From Thiothrix caldifontis (lineage in GTDB: Bacteria; Pseudomonadota; Gammaproteobacteria; Thiotrichales; Thiotrichaceae): a DNA stretch of 64,000 nt. Of the stretch, positions 53,912 to 62,748 are shown piece by piece; positions within the stretch are counted from its first letter, which is position 1, and every line of letters starts with the position of its first letter. The notes beneath the pieces are model-generated. The model was not told the origin of the DNA and did no database searches. It worked only from the letters and a program-made list of their open reading frames with translations. The translations under genes were made by a program, and so were the position numbers. The DNA is taken from NCBI RefSeq assembly GCF_900107695.1, contig NZ_FNQP01000008.1, forward strand, positions 114,466-178,465, in the 5' to 3' direction.

Positions 53912-55056
53912 CCCACATCCCCCTCTCCCTCTACATCCATATTCCTTGGTGCATTCGTAAATGCCCCTATTGTGACTTCAATTCTCATGCAGCTTCGAAC
54001 GGCTTGCCGGAAAAGCAGTACACACAAGCCCTGCTCACCAACTTAAGCAACGAACTTCCCCACATTTGGGGACGCAAACTCGAATCCATTTTCATCGGCG
54101 GCGGCACACCCAGCCTGTTTTCGGCGGAAAGCATCGACGAACTGCTGTGCGGTATCCGTGCCCTCTTGCCGTTTCGCCCTAACATTGAAATCACCCTCGA
54201 AGCCAACCCCGGCACATTCGAGCAGGATAAATTTCGGGGTTTCCGTGAAGCTGGCATTAACCGCCTGTCAATGGGTATCCAAAGTTTCAACCCAGAACAT
54301 TTGCAAGCCTTGGGACGGGTACATGACCGTGAGGAAGCGTTACGCGCCGCTGACATTGCCCGTACTGCCGGATTCGATAATTTCAACCTTGACCTGATGT
54401 TTGGTCTACCGCAACAAACCTTAGAACAAGCGATGCAGGATTTGCAGCAAGCCATCGCGCTCAACCCCACCCACCTGTCTTGGTATCAGCTTACCCTTGA
54501 ACCCAATACGCTGTTTTACAAATCACCGCCTGTGCTGCCAGACGATGATTTAGTCGCAGACATGCAGTTAAACGGGCAACATTTCATCAAACGTTCATGC
54601 TATGCTCAGTATGAAGTCTCCGCCTATGCCAGACAAGGTTTTGAGTGCAGGCATAACCGGAACTACTGGGAATTCGGTGATTATGTGGCAATTGGTGCTG
54701 GTGCGCATGGCAAACTGACCAACCCCGCTGATGGCAGTATTACCCGTTACCACAACTACCGCCAACCCGCTGAGTACATGCAGCAAGCGATGCAAGGCAC
54801 AGCACGCAGCGGCACAGAGCGCTTGGCTGCTGCCGATCTGGGTTTTGAATTCATGCTCAATGCATTGCGCTTACGGGACGGTTTTCCAGTCGCTCTGTTT
54901 ACAGAACGCACAGGACTGGCAAGCGATTATATCAAGGCGGGGCTAGAACAGGCATTACAGCGCGGTTTGCTAGACGTTGAGGGCGGTTATGTGCGCCCAA
55001 CGGCAACCGGCTGGCAATTCCTGAATCGGGTTATTCAACTATTTTTGGAGGATTAA
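53908..55056 (+). CDS. hemW: Radical SAM haem chaperone HemW
   Basis: A 382-residue radical SAM protein. The cluster motif CIRKCPYCDF (Cx3Cx2C) and the HemN-like regions IFIGGGTPSLFS, NPGTFEQDKFRGFREAGINR, LSMGIQSF and NLDLMFGLPQQT are present. The C-terminal domain (LGFEFMLNALRLRDGFPVAL) is of HemW type, and the HemN-specific N-terminal tail is missing, so it is the haem chaperone rather than coproporphyrinogen oxidase. The frame is open from 53878; the ATG at 53908 overlaps the upstream stop (ATGA). In many proteobacteria hemW follows rdgB; here it is coupled to a molybdoenzyme gene. Confidence 0.92.
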   Translation: MTHIPLSLYIHIPWCIRKCPYCDFNSHAASNGLPEKQYTQALLTNLSNELPHIWGRKLESIFIGGGTPSLFSAESIDELLCGIRALLPFRPNIEITLEANPGTFEQDKFRGFREAGINRLSMGIQSFNPEHLQALGRVHDREEALRAADIARTAGFDNFNLDLMFGLPQQTLEQAMQDLQQAIALNPTHLSWYQLTLEPNTLFYKSPPVLPDDDLVADMQLNGQHFIKRSCYAQYEVSAYARQGFECRHNRNYWEFGDYVAIGAGAHGKLTNPADGSITRYHNYRQPAEYMQQAMQGTARSGTERLAAADLGFEFMLNALRLRDGFPVALFTERTGLASDYIKAGLEQALQRGLLDVEGGYVRPTATGWQFLNRVIQLFLED

Positions 55057-55061
55057 TCACC

Positions 55062-55259
55062 ATGTCGCAGGTTCTAACACACACTGACATCACCTGCCCT
55101 TATTGCCATTCCGCATCCCCCATCGAAATTGACATTATCGCAGGTAGCCAAGACTATATCGAAGACTGCCAAGTCTGTTGCAACCCGATTCAACTTTCCA
55201 TTGAAATCGATGCAGACGGTGAAGTGACCCGCATTGATGTGCAACCGGGGAACAGTTAA
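55062..55259 (+). CDS. CPxCG-motif cysteine-rich zinc-ribbon protein
   Basis: A 65-residue protein with CPYCHSAS near residue 12 and DCQVCCNPIQLSIEID near 38, the two knuckles of a small zinc ribbon found widely in gammaproteobacteria and annotated as CPXCG-motif containing. Function is unknown. It follows hemW by five bases, and its stop shares the palindrome TTAA (55256-55259) with the convergent PAP2 phosphatase gene. Confidence 0.88.
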   Translation: MSQVLTHTDITCPYCHSASPIEIDIIAGSQDYIEDCQVCCNPIQLSIEIDADGEVTRIDVQPGNS

Positions 55260-55948
55260 ACCAAATAACGCGCCTCACGTTCGGCAATGCGCATGAGAGG
55301 GTAATACAACAACCACGCAGCGAATAGCACCACCCACCCTGACCACATCACGTCAGAGAGGAAATGCCCCCCCGCTGCCATGCGCGTCACGCCAATAGCG
55401 CCACCTAACAATAACGCGAACACCAAAGCAACCCTTGCCCATTGCGGCTTACGTTTACGCCACAAAAACCAGAACGCCACAAACGCAAATCCAATCGAAC
55501 TATGCCCACTGGGAAATGAACGCCCATTGCCATTCGCCACGAAATACCCCGGCGGCACATAGGTCTCTTCCCCTCCTAACTGCACGACTTGCACAGGACG
55601 TGGCCTACCCCAATTATCCTTAAACACACTATTAACCAATAAACCGGGGCCAATCAGAAAGACCAATATCACATACGCCGCATACAAACGCATACGATAC
55701 CAACGCCGCAAGACGGTACTAGACACTATAATCAACACACTAACGATTAGCACGCTGCCCGCAATATAGGGCACACCATCGTAGAACAACGCCTTCCACA
55801 GCGGGAAGTCATCCAAAAGCCAATAACCCGCTTGCTGAAACAGGGCAGCAACGGTTAAATCCCAATCAGACAACCAAAACACTAGCGTAGACGCAGCCAC
55901 AACATTGAACCACAACCACAGTTGTGGGTATTGCCCCCCTAATTTCAT
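55256..55948 (-). CDS. PAP2-family membrane phosphatase (LpxE/LpxF/PgpB-like)
   Basis: A 230-residue six-helix protein. The three PAP2 motifs are intact: KDNWGRPRP, PSGHS and TRMAAGGHFLSD. Proteins with this third motif remove phosphates from lipid A or from polyprenyl diphosphate on the periplasmic side. Its start overlaps the stop of the GT39 gene upstream by four bases (55945-55948). It closes the left arm of a divergent locus that has a second PAP2 gene in the right arm. Confidence 0.9.
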   Translation of the reverse strand: MKLGGQYPQLWLWFNVVAASTLVFWLSDWDLTVAALFQQAGYWLLDDFPLWKALFYDGVPYIAGSVLIVSVLIIVSSTVLRRWYRMRLYAAYVILVFLIGPGLLVNSVFKDNWGRPRPVQVVQLGGEETYVPPGYFVANGNGRSFPSGHSSIGFAFVAFWFLWRKRKPQWARVALVFALLLGGAIGVTRMAAGGHFLSDVMWSGWVVLFAAWLLYYPLMRIAEREARYLV

Positions 55949-57375
55949 TGCAACACCAGCCCCTTAAAACCTGCCAGCAAAAACGTATGGTAATTCAGCT
56001 TATAGGTAGAATGAACCTCAACGTGCAACGGTGCGAGCGCTCGCACCGTTGTAAAGTACCCTTCAATCCCAACCGGCAAGGTGCTGTTAGCCGTTACCAG
56101 TAAAAAGTCCTGCCCTACCTTATCATGCAATGTTGTTATCAAATCATAATGGTGGCGCTGCTGCTGCCGTGGGTTCCAACTCACCCCTTGCAAACCATTA
56201 GGACGAGCGTAATAGGCCAACTCGCTCAGCACGTCTCGTCCATCAGCCAACAAGAGCGCGTGAGGGTATTGTTGTTGCAACGCCAAGTATTGCGCACCGA
56301 GAGCATCCCACCCTTTCAGGCGTTTATGCAAATCCCCCCCCAACACCTGATTCAACGGTGCGGGGTGGTAAACCAACAAACCCAGCACGATATTCAACAC
56401 CAGTACCACAGCGAGCGTTTTCCACTTTGCATACAACCACGCCGCCATTAGCAACGTTGCCGCCACATACGTGGGGGCAGCCCAATTCGCATTCGCCCGC
56501 CCAAATAATGCTTGCGCCGTAATGATCAGCAAAAATGGTAACGCAAAACTCAATAGCAGCGTTTTATGCGCCACTTGTCCTTTCCACACCACCCATACCG
56601 ACAATGGAAACAACAGCAAACCGAATACGCCGAACTGCCCACCGAGAAATTCCCCCAGCTCATCCCAATGCAAAACACCTTGCGTACTACCGGCGGCAAT
56701 ATCAGCGGTATGCTGAAACGTCGGAAAACCGTGTTGCCAATTCCACCACACGTTGGGGGAGACAATCAGCAACATCACTAGGATGGCAGCCCATGCACGC
56801 GGATTACGCAACAAATCAAAACGCCGTGCCGCTAACACATACACCAGTGCAGAAACCAGAAAAATCCCCATGGTGTACTTGCTCAACACTCCCAACCCCA
56901 GCGCCACACCCAGCAGTAGCCAGTCATCCCATGCATCGCTATCCAACGCAAACACGAACGCATACAAGGCCAGTGTCCAGCAAAAGAATAGTGCCACATC
57001 CGTCGAAATCAGCGTCGAAGACAAACTCACCGCAGGCAAGGTAATAAATAATACGGCGGCCAGCAACGCCACCTGGTGATCAAACAACTTCCGCGCCACC
57101 AAAAACAACAGCCAAGTGCTCAAGGGGTACAGCAGCAAACTGCCTGCACGTACACACAATTCACTATCACCACACAGGCTGGTAGTGGCGGCAATAATCG
57201 CTGCAATCACCGGCGGCTTAGAATAGTAGCCCCACGCCAAATCTTGTGCCCAATACCAGTATTGCGCCTCATCGACGTACAAATTCAAGCCATTGCTTGC
57301 CACCACCCATGCCCGGTAAGCCGTGATTCCCAGCAAAATCAACAGCAATGCAAGCCCTGTATGCCGTTCACTCAT
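55945..57375 (-). CDS. GT39/ArnT-like integral membrane glycosyltransferase (left arm)
   Basis: A 476-residue GT-C fold protein with about ten membrane helices. The first loop carries the catalytic DE motif in YVDEAQYWYWAQDLAWGYYS, followed by KPPVIAA. This is the arrangement of ArnT/PMT-type enzymes that transfer a sugar from an undecaprenyl carrier to lipid A, protein or another glycan. It is coupled to the flippase-like gene upstream (four-base overlap) and to the PAP2 gene downstream. The acceptor and sugar are unknown. The C-terminal 110 residues form a periplasmic domain. Confidence 0.88.
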   Translation of the reverse strand: MSERHTGLALLLILLGITAYRAWVVASNGLNLYVDEAQYWYWAQDLAWGYYSKPPVIAAIIAATTSLCGDSELCVRAGSLLLYPLSTWLLFLVARKLFDHQVALLAAVLFITLPAVSLSSTLISTDVALFFCWTLALYAFVFALDSDAWDDWLLLGVALGLGVLSKYTMGIFLVSALVYVLAARRFDLLRNPRAWAAILVMLLIVSPNVWWNWQHGFPTFQHTADIAAGSTQGVLHWDELGEFLGGQFGVFGLLLFPLSVWVVWKGQVAHKTLLLSFALPFLLIITAQALFGRANANWAAPTYVAATLLMAAWLYAKWKTLAVVLVLNIVLGLLVYHPAPLNQVLGGDLHKRLKGWDALGAQYLALQQQYPHALLLADGRDVLSELAYYARPNGLQGVSWNPRQQQRHHYDLITTLHDKVGQDFLLVTANSTLPVGIEGYFTTVRALAPLHVEVHSTYKLNYHTFLLAGFKGLVLQ

Positions 57376-58307
57376 GCTGATTTAACTTTCAATGGAATCA
57401 ACCATCCCACCAAAGCCCCCACCAAGGAAGACCCCAGCACAAACACATGCACATTCACTGCCCCGACTGTTGCCACTTGCATACTCGTCACTGGCGATAG
57501 TGCTGCCATGACCCCGGCTTCATACGTCCCAAATCCACCCGGTGCATGAATCGGCAAGACACTGGTCAACTCACCACCAACCACGCCAGCTAACAACATA
57601 TTCCAACTAACATTCGGCACAAACTGCCCCAACAACCACGCTAGCGTTACCAATTTCACCACCCAGTTGGCCCAAGTCATGACCCAGCTACGCCAAAATT
57701 CACCCCAGTTATCCGGTAAACCGTACATGGCTTGTTGGGCTAATTCACTTAACTTGCCGTTTTTACCCGCAAATGCCACCTCAATCCGGTTACGTAACAG
57801 ATACACCACGATCGGCAACAGCATCCACAACACAACCAGTGGAATAGCCACCCGCTTCAACGGTGTCACCACCAATAAGGGGTAAATCGCAAACGCTAAA
57901 ATCGTGTGTAAATCCAAAAAGCGGAACCACACTAGCGCAGACACCGAATGTGCATAGCCCACACCAAAATAGCGTTTCATCATGACCGGAAAACTCAGCT
58001 CACCGGTGCGTGCAGGCAATAGATTATTCAGCGCATTATGCAGCAACATTAGCCGCCAGGTTTGCAACCACTGCCCACCTAACTGTTGCGGAAAATAATC
58101 ATACATGCGCCATGCTCGCAGCGCATAACTCAGTATCAATAACGCCAAGGCAATCGCCCCTTGCGCCCAGCCAAACGTTGCCCAAGGTGCTAATACCGTT
58201 TTCCAACCCAACCAGTACTCAACACCTGCGATAAACAGGATAAGAATTAGCCACGAAATTGCTAATTTCCAGCGTGCCGTCGATGTATTGCTCTGTTCTG
58301 TCATCAT
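57372..58307 (-). CDS. Lysylphosphatidylglycerol synthase-type/flippase-like membrane protein (UPF0104)
   Basis: A 311-residue protein with about eight hydrophobic segments of the LPG_synthase_TM/UPF0104 family: RTGELSFPVMMKRYFGVGYA, VVGGELTSVLPIHAPGGFGT and YEAGVMAALSPV are recognisable. Members are linked to lipid transport or to flipping of sugar-lipids. It is first in the leftward arm, ahead of a GT39 transferase and a PAP2 phosphatase. Its start is 57 bases from the divergent GT2 gene, so both arms share one promoter region. Confidence 0.85.
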   Translation of the reverse strand: MMTEQSNTSTARWKLAISWLILILFIAGVEYWLGWKTVLAPWATFGWAQGAIALALLILSYALRAWRMYDYFPQQLGGQWLQTWRLMLLHNALNNLLPARTGELSFPVMMKRYFGVGYAHSVSALVWFRFLDLHTILAFAIYPLLVVTPLKRVAIPLVVLWMLLPIVVYLLRNRIEVAFAGKNGKLSELAQQAMYGLPDNWGEFWRSWVMTWANWVVKLVTLAWLLGQFVPNVSWNMLLAGVVGGELTSVLPIHAPGGFGTYEAGVMAALSPVTSMQVATVGAVNVHVFVLGSSLVGALVGWLIPLKVKSA

Positions 58308-58364
58308 TCACCCGCTTTAACGTATAATCTGGGGCTGATTGTAACCGAACCGGACATTGATTTA

Positions 58365-59369
58365 ATGACAAATTCTCCTGATACCGTCAGTATCATAGTG
58401 CCCTTCTATAACGAAGAAGGTAACGTCCTGCCGCTAGTCAAGCGTGTCAGCGAAGCATTGGCACACTTTGAATGCCAATGGGAACTGGTACTGGTGGACG
58501 ATGGCAGTTCCGACCACACCCTAAAACGCCTGTACGAAGCCGCTGCGCAATTTGGAACACATATTCATATCGTTGAACTGCAACGCAATTTCGGGCAAAC
58601 CGCTGCCATGCAGGCCGGTATTGATCAGGCACGCGGCAGCCTGCTGGTAACGCTGGATGGTGACTTGCAAAACGACCCGGCTGACATTCCCGCCATGATC
58701 AAAGAATTGCAGGAACGCGACCTTGATCTGCTAGTCGGTTGGCGTAAAAACCGCAAAGACACGCTGATCATGCGCAAGATTCCCTCGCGCATTGCCAACC
58801 GCCTGATCCGCAAAGTTACCGGTGTCAATTTGCATGATTACGGTTGCAGCCTCAAAGTCTACCGCGCCTCGGTCATGAAACGGGTACGCTTGTATGGTGA
58901 AATGCACCGCTTCATTCCGGCGTGGGTCGCAACCGCTGTACCACCATCACGCATCGGCGAAACCGTGGTTAACCACAATGAACGCTTGAGCGGCGAATCC
59001 AAATACGGTATTTCCCGCACCTTCCGCGTGATTATCGATTTACTGTTCATGTGGTTCTTTATGCGGTATCGGGCGCGTCCGGGGCATTTGTTTGGCACGA
59101 TTGGCTTGGCATTTGGTTTGATTGGTTCACTGATTTTAACTTGGCTGGGTATCGACAAATTCATTCTGGGCAATGATATTGGTGGCCGCCCCTTATTGTT
59201 GGCGGGGGTAATGCTGGTGATAACCTCCATTCAATTCCTGACCACCGGCATTATCGCGGAAATGTTATCGCGGATTTATTTTGAATCCTCCAGCCGCAAT
59301 GCTTACGTTATTCGTCCTCCTCGCGATGAGGAAGAGCCTGAACACCATTGGCACACCCCTAGCGCATGA
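58365..59369 (+). CDS. GT2 glycosyltransferase, ArnC/GtrB/DPM1-like
   Basis: A 334-residue GT2 transferase. The nucleotide-sugar site is SIIVPFYNEEGNVLPLVKRV and VLVDDGSSDHT, then VTLDGDLQNDPADIP (DxD-like) and two C-terminal membrane helices (about 235-260 and 270-297). It charges undecaprenyl phosphate with a sugar on the cytosolic face, like ArnC or GtrB. The downstream ArnT-like gene starts inside its stop codon (four-base overlap). No clear ribosome-binding site precedes the ATG. Confidence 0.92.
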   Translation: MTNSPDTVSIIVPFYNEEGNVLPLVKRVSEALAHFECQWELVLVDDGSSDHTLKRLYEAAAQFGTHIHIVELQRNFGQTAAMQAGIDQARGSLLVTLDGDLQNDPADIPAMIKELQERDLDLLVGWRKNRKDTLIMRKIPSRIANRLIRKVTGVNLHDYGCSLKVYRASVMKRVRLYGEMHRFIPAWVATAVPPSRIGETVVNHNERLSGESKYGISRTFRVIIDLLFMWFFMRYRARPGHLFGTIGLAFGLIGSLILTWLGIDKFILGNDIGGRPLLLAGVMLVITSIQFLTTGIIAEMLSRIYFESSSRNAYVIRPPRDEEEPEHHWHTPSA

Positions 59370-60922
59370 GAGTAGCATCTGGTTTGCGGTACTGGTTACT
59401 GCACAGCGGGGATGGTTTCCTGCTACCGCTGGTGATACTGGCGTTTTTCTGGCAGCTCGGCACACCGGCGCTGTTTGATCTCGACGAAGGGGCATTCAGC
59501 GCGGCAACGTGGGAAATGCTCCAGCGCGGCGATTTCATTACCACCTTCCTCAACGGTGAGCCGCGCTTTGACAAGCCTATCCTGATTTACTGGTTGCAGG
59601 CACTGAGTGTGTCGGCATTCGGGATTAGTGAATGGAGTTTGCGCTTGCCGTCGGCATTAGCTGCGAGTATTTGGGTGATGGCAACGTATTATTTCGCGAA
59701 ACCGCGAATGCCCCGGCAAAACGCCATGCTTGCGGCGGTGATGGTGGCAACTTCCGCGATGATTATTGTGATTGGGCGGGCAGCAACAGCGGATGCGGTG
59801 CTCAACGTACTGATGACACTCACCCTATTTGATATTTGGCGGTATTGGGAACAACCCAAACGTATGGTGTTGTTTCGGGTATTTTTGTGGTTAGGTTTGG
59901 GTTTTTTGTGTAAAGGGCCAGTAGCCGTCGCCATTCCCTTCGTCGTCAGTGCATTTTTATACATCAGCAACAAACAATGGAAAACATGGCTACAAACCGT
60001 GTTCCACCCTTATGGCCTAGTGGTGTTTCTTGCCGTTGCAGCACCTTGGTATGTGTTGGAATACATGGCACAAGGGCAAGCTTTTATCGACGGTTTTTTC
60101 TTTAAGCACAATGTCAACCGCTTCTCCGATACGATGGAAGGTCACGGCGGACATGTCTGGTATTACCTAGTGGCTTTGCCGTTTATCATTATGCCCTTTG
60201 GCGGCTTGTTGGTGCAGTTGGTAAAGCAAGCAGGACGCGAGAGCATTGACCAGTTTTTATGGTTTTGGTTTGCGTTTGTGTTTGTGTTCTTTTCGCTTTC
60301 CAACACGCAATTACCGCACTATTTATTGTATGGCATTACGCCATTGCTGTTATTGCTGGCAAAGTACTGCGGGGAGAATCCTCAACGCTGGTTGGCGGTC
60401 GTTCCGGCGGTATTAGTTGCACTACTCTTGCTATTCTTGCCGGAATTACTGGCAAAATCGCTAGAACAGAATCCCAGCTTGTACTTCCAAGGCTTACTAG
60501 AGCAAGCGAAAAAAGTGACGGGGCTTTATTACCGGGCTGCCACGTTTATTTATTTGCTGGCATTGTTGGCCTTACTGCTGTGGCCTAAGGTACAAAATCA
60601 CCTGCGTTTGATCGCTGTGGCAGCGTTGCAAACGGTGTTTTTAACAAGTGTGCTGATTCCTGTGGTGGCCTTCACCCAACAAGCGGCGGTGAAAGAAGCC
60701 GCACGGTTTGCACGTCACCACCTCGTTGATTCGGTTATCGTGATGGATGGCGTGAACATGCCGAGTTTCACCACTTACCGCCAAGCGCTTACACCACGTC
60801 GCACCCCTGAAATCGGCGAATACGTGTTTTCCAAAGCGGATCATTTGCAACCGCCCGAACATTACGTGATTGTGTTCAAGCAAGGTGGTTTAGTCTTGGC
60901 GAAAAAGGTTAATCCCCCATGA
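59366..60922 (+). CDS. GT39/ArnT-like integral membrane glycosyltransferase (right arm)
   Basis: A 518-residue GT-C protein. The catalytic loop is LFDLDEGAFSAATWEMLQRG, then FDKPILIYWLQALS, as in ArnT-type enzymes. About eleven membrane helices precede a short soluble C-terminus. It would use the sugar-carrier made by the preceding GT2 enzyme. The pair thus mirrors ArnC-ArnT, but no aminoarabinose synthesis genes (arnA, arnB, arnD) are in the window, so the sugar is undetermined. The PAP2 gene downstream overlaps by four bases. Confidence 0.9.
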   Translation: MRVASGLRYWLLHSGDGFLLPLVILAFFWQLGTPALFDLDEGAFSAATWEMLQRGDFITTFLNGEPRFDKPILIYWLQALSVSAFGISEWSLRLPSALAASIWVMATYYFAKPRMPRQNAMLAAVMVATSAMIIVIGRAATADAVLNVLMTLTLFDIWRYWEQPKRMVLFRVFLWLGLGFLCKGPVAVAIPFVVSAFLYISNKQWKTWLQTVFHPYGLVVFLAVAAPWYVLEYMAQGQAFIDGFFFKHNVNRFSDTMEGHGGHVWYYLVALPFIIMPFGGLLVQLVKQAGRESIDQFLWFWFAFVFVFFSLSNTQLPHYLLYGITPLLLLLAKYCGENPQRWLAVVPAVLVALLLLFLPELLAKSLEQNPSLYFQGLLEQAKKVTGLYYRAATFIYLLALLALLLWPKVQNHLRLIAVAALQTVFLTSVLIPVVAFTQQAAVKEAARFARHHLVDSVIVMDGVNMPSFTTYRQALTPRRTPEIGEYVFSKADHLQPPEHYVIVFKQGGLVLAKKVNPP

Positions 60923-61674
60923 GAGATGCAGCAGAAACCAGTGGTGTGCCGATTTTATTGCTGTTGCTATTAACTGCTATCGTCGGTGCGAGCGGTTTGA
61001 ACACCGAACTGTTTCTGGCAATACAGCATTTCACGGCATTACTACCTGACACACTTTGGGCAAATTTGACCATTTTGGGGGATGCGCTGGTTGTACTAGT
61101 GCTACTGAATGGGCTGGCATGGCGTTACCCCCTATTGCTGCCTGCTGGATTATTGGCAGGGCTAATCGCCACCTTGTTGACCCGCAGCTTGAAAACCTTG
61201 TTAGAAATTGAGCGCCCATTGAGCGTGTTAGGTGCACAAGCGCAGGTGATCGGCGTTGATTTACAAAATTTTAGTTTCCCCTCTGGTCATACCACTGCCG
61301 CTTTCGTCTTGGCGGGGGTATATGCACTGATCCTGCAACGCGAACGCCTGACTGCGGTACTGTTTTGCTTAGCCTTGCTGGTGGGATTCAGCCGCATTGC
61401 TGTGGGCGCACACTGGCCAATGGATGTATTGGCAGGTGCGGCATTCGGCTGGTTTTCGGCTTGGGCGGGTTGGAGGCTGGCTTTGTACTGGCGCTGGAGT
61501 CAGTCATCGCTGGGGCAACGCACACTGGCTTTATTATTTTTGTTATTTTCTCTGCTGCTTTTTCTATTGAATACCGGCTACCCACAAGCATTCTGGTTGC
61601 AAATGAGTATTGCCAGTCTCATGACAGCGATGAGCCTCGTAACCCTGTGGCGAACCTTCCACAACACGGCCTAA
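60919..61674 (+). CDS. PAP2-family membrane phosphatase (right arm)
   Basis: A 251-residue six- to seven-helix protein with PAP2 motifs KTLLEIERP, PSGHT and SRIAVGAHWPMD. It differs from the left-arm phosphatase in length and in the third motif. It may recycle undecaprenyl phosphate or alter lipid A phosphates. It overlaps the GT39 gene by four bases, and lptF follows six bases after its stop, so the operon may run on into lptFG. Confidence 0.88.
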   Translation: MRDAAETSGVPILLLLLLTAIVGASGLNTELFLAIQHFTALLPDTLWANLTILGDALVVLVLLNGLAWRYPLLLPAGLLAGLIATLLTRSLKTLLEIERPLSVLGAQAQVIGVDLQNFSFPSGHTTAAFVLAGVYALILQRERLTAVLFCLALLVGFSRIAVGAHWPMDVLAGAAFGWFSAWAGWRLALYWRWSQSSLGQRTLALLFLLFSLLLFLLNTGYPQAFWLQMSIASLMTAMSLVTLWRTFHNTA

Positions 61675-61680
61675 ACCAAC

Positions 61681-62748
61681 ATGATTATTAACCGTTACCT
61701 GTTCAAAGAAATTGCACTCAGCTTTGCTGCCACCCTGCTGGTGTTAACGTTGATTATTGTGGGTAACACCTTTGTACGGTTGTTAGCGGATGCCAGCAGC
61801 GGCAACTTACCGGCGGATTTGGTGGGTAATTTGTTGTGGTTTGGCTCGTTGAAACAACTGATTCGCTTGATTCCGGTTGCGCTGCTGATCGGTATGATGC
61901 TGGCATTCAGTCGCTTGTACCGCGATTCAGAAATGGCGGCATTGCGGGCTGCTGGGTTTGCTCCCCGGCATTTTTACCGTGCTATTTTTAGTTTTGTATT
62001 GCCCTTAACACTGTTGTTAGCCGTGCTAGTTATCGTGGTATCGCCTTGGCTAGAAAGCAATAATGCTGACTTACGTCGTGAAATTAATGAGCGTCCAGAA
62101 GCAGCCGGTATTCCCCCCGGTGAATTTGTCAGCTCTGGCACGGCTGAACGCAATTATACCGCACTCGCTGAAAGCATTGACCCTAGCCGCACGGTCATGG
62201 AACGCTTTTTCATCCGCGCTCAAGATGGTGCTAAAGAGGTGCTGATCTGGGCTAAATCGGCGGTGTTATTCATTGATTCCGGTAGTGGTGAGCGTGTTTT
62301 ACAAATCAGTGATGGCTACCGTTATGAATCGGATCCAGAACAAGGCGGCATGACGATTATCCGTTTCGGCGAACACAGCATCCGCATTCCCTTACGCAAT
62401 TACAGCGCCAGTAACAGCTTGGCAGCCGTTCCTATTTTGGAATTGTGGTCACAAACGGATAATGCATCGCAAGCAGAATTGCAATGGCGTGTTGCGGTAA
62501 TCATTTCAGCACCGTTGTTGGCTTTATTGGCATTTCCATTGAGTTATACCGCGCCTCGTCAAGGGCGTTACGGCAAAATTGCAGTGGCTATTCTTATCTA
62601 CGCCCTCTATGCCAGTTTGTTAGCCACCGTGCGGGGCATGATGGAACGCGGGGATTTCCCCTTATTGCCCGGTCTGTGGTGGATACACCTGTTAGTACTG
62701 GGATTAGCCTTCTGGCTGTTGCACAAATATTACGGAAAACCTGCATGA
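61681..62748 (+). CDS. lptF: LPS export system permease LptF
   Basis: A 355-residue YjgP/YjgQ-family permease. Six membrane helices flank a periplasmic beta-jellyroll (about residues 110-260). Signatures are INRYLFKEIALSFAATLLVL, LAFSRLYRDSEMAALRAAGF and the C-terminal APRQGRYGKIAVAILIYALY. With LptG and LptB2 it extracts LPS from the inner membrane. lptG overlaps it as ATGA. lptF and lptG sit directly downstream of the right-arm glycolipid genes, which suggests joint expression. Confidence 0.95.
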   Translation: MIINRYLFKEIALSFAATLLVLTLIIVGNTFVRLLADASSGNLPADLVGNLLWFGSLKQLIRLIPVALLIGMMLAFSRLYRDSEMAALRAAGFAPRHFYRAIFSFVLPLTLLLAVLVIVVSPWLESNNADLRREINERPEAAGIPPGEFVSSGTAERNYTALAESIDPSRTVMERFFIRAQDGAKEVLIWAKSAVLFIDSGSGERVLQISDGYRYESDPEQGGMTIIRFGEHSIRIPLRNYSASNSLAAVPILELWSQTDNASQAELQWRVAVIISAPLLALLAFPLSYTAPRQGRYGKIAVAILIYALYASLLATVRGMMERGDFPLLPGLWWIHLLVLGLAFWLLHKYYGKPA

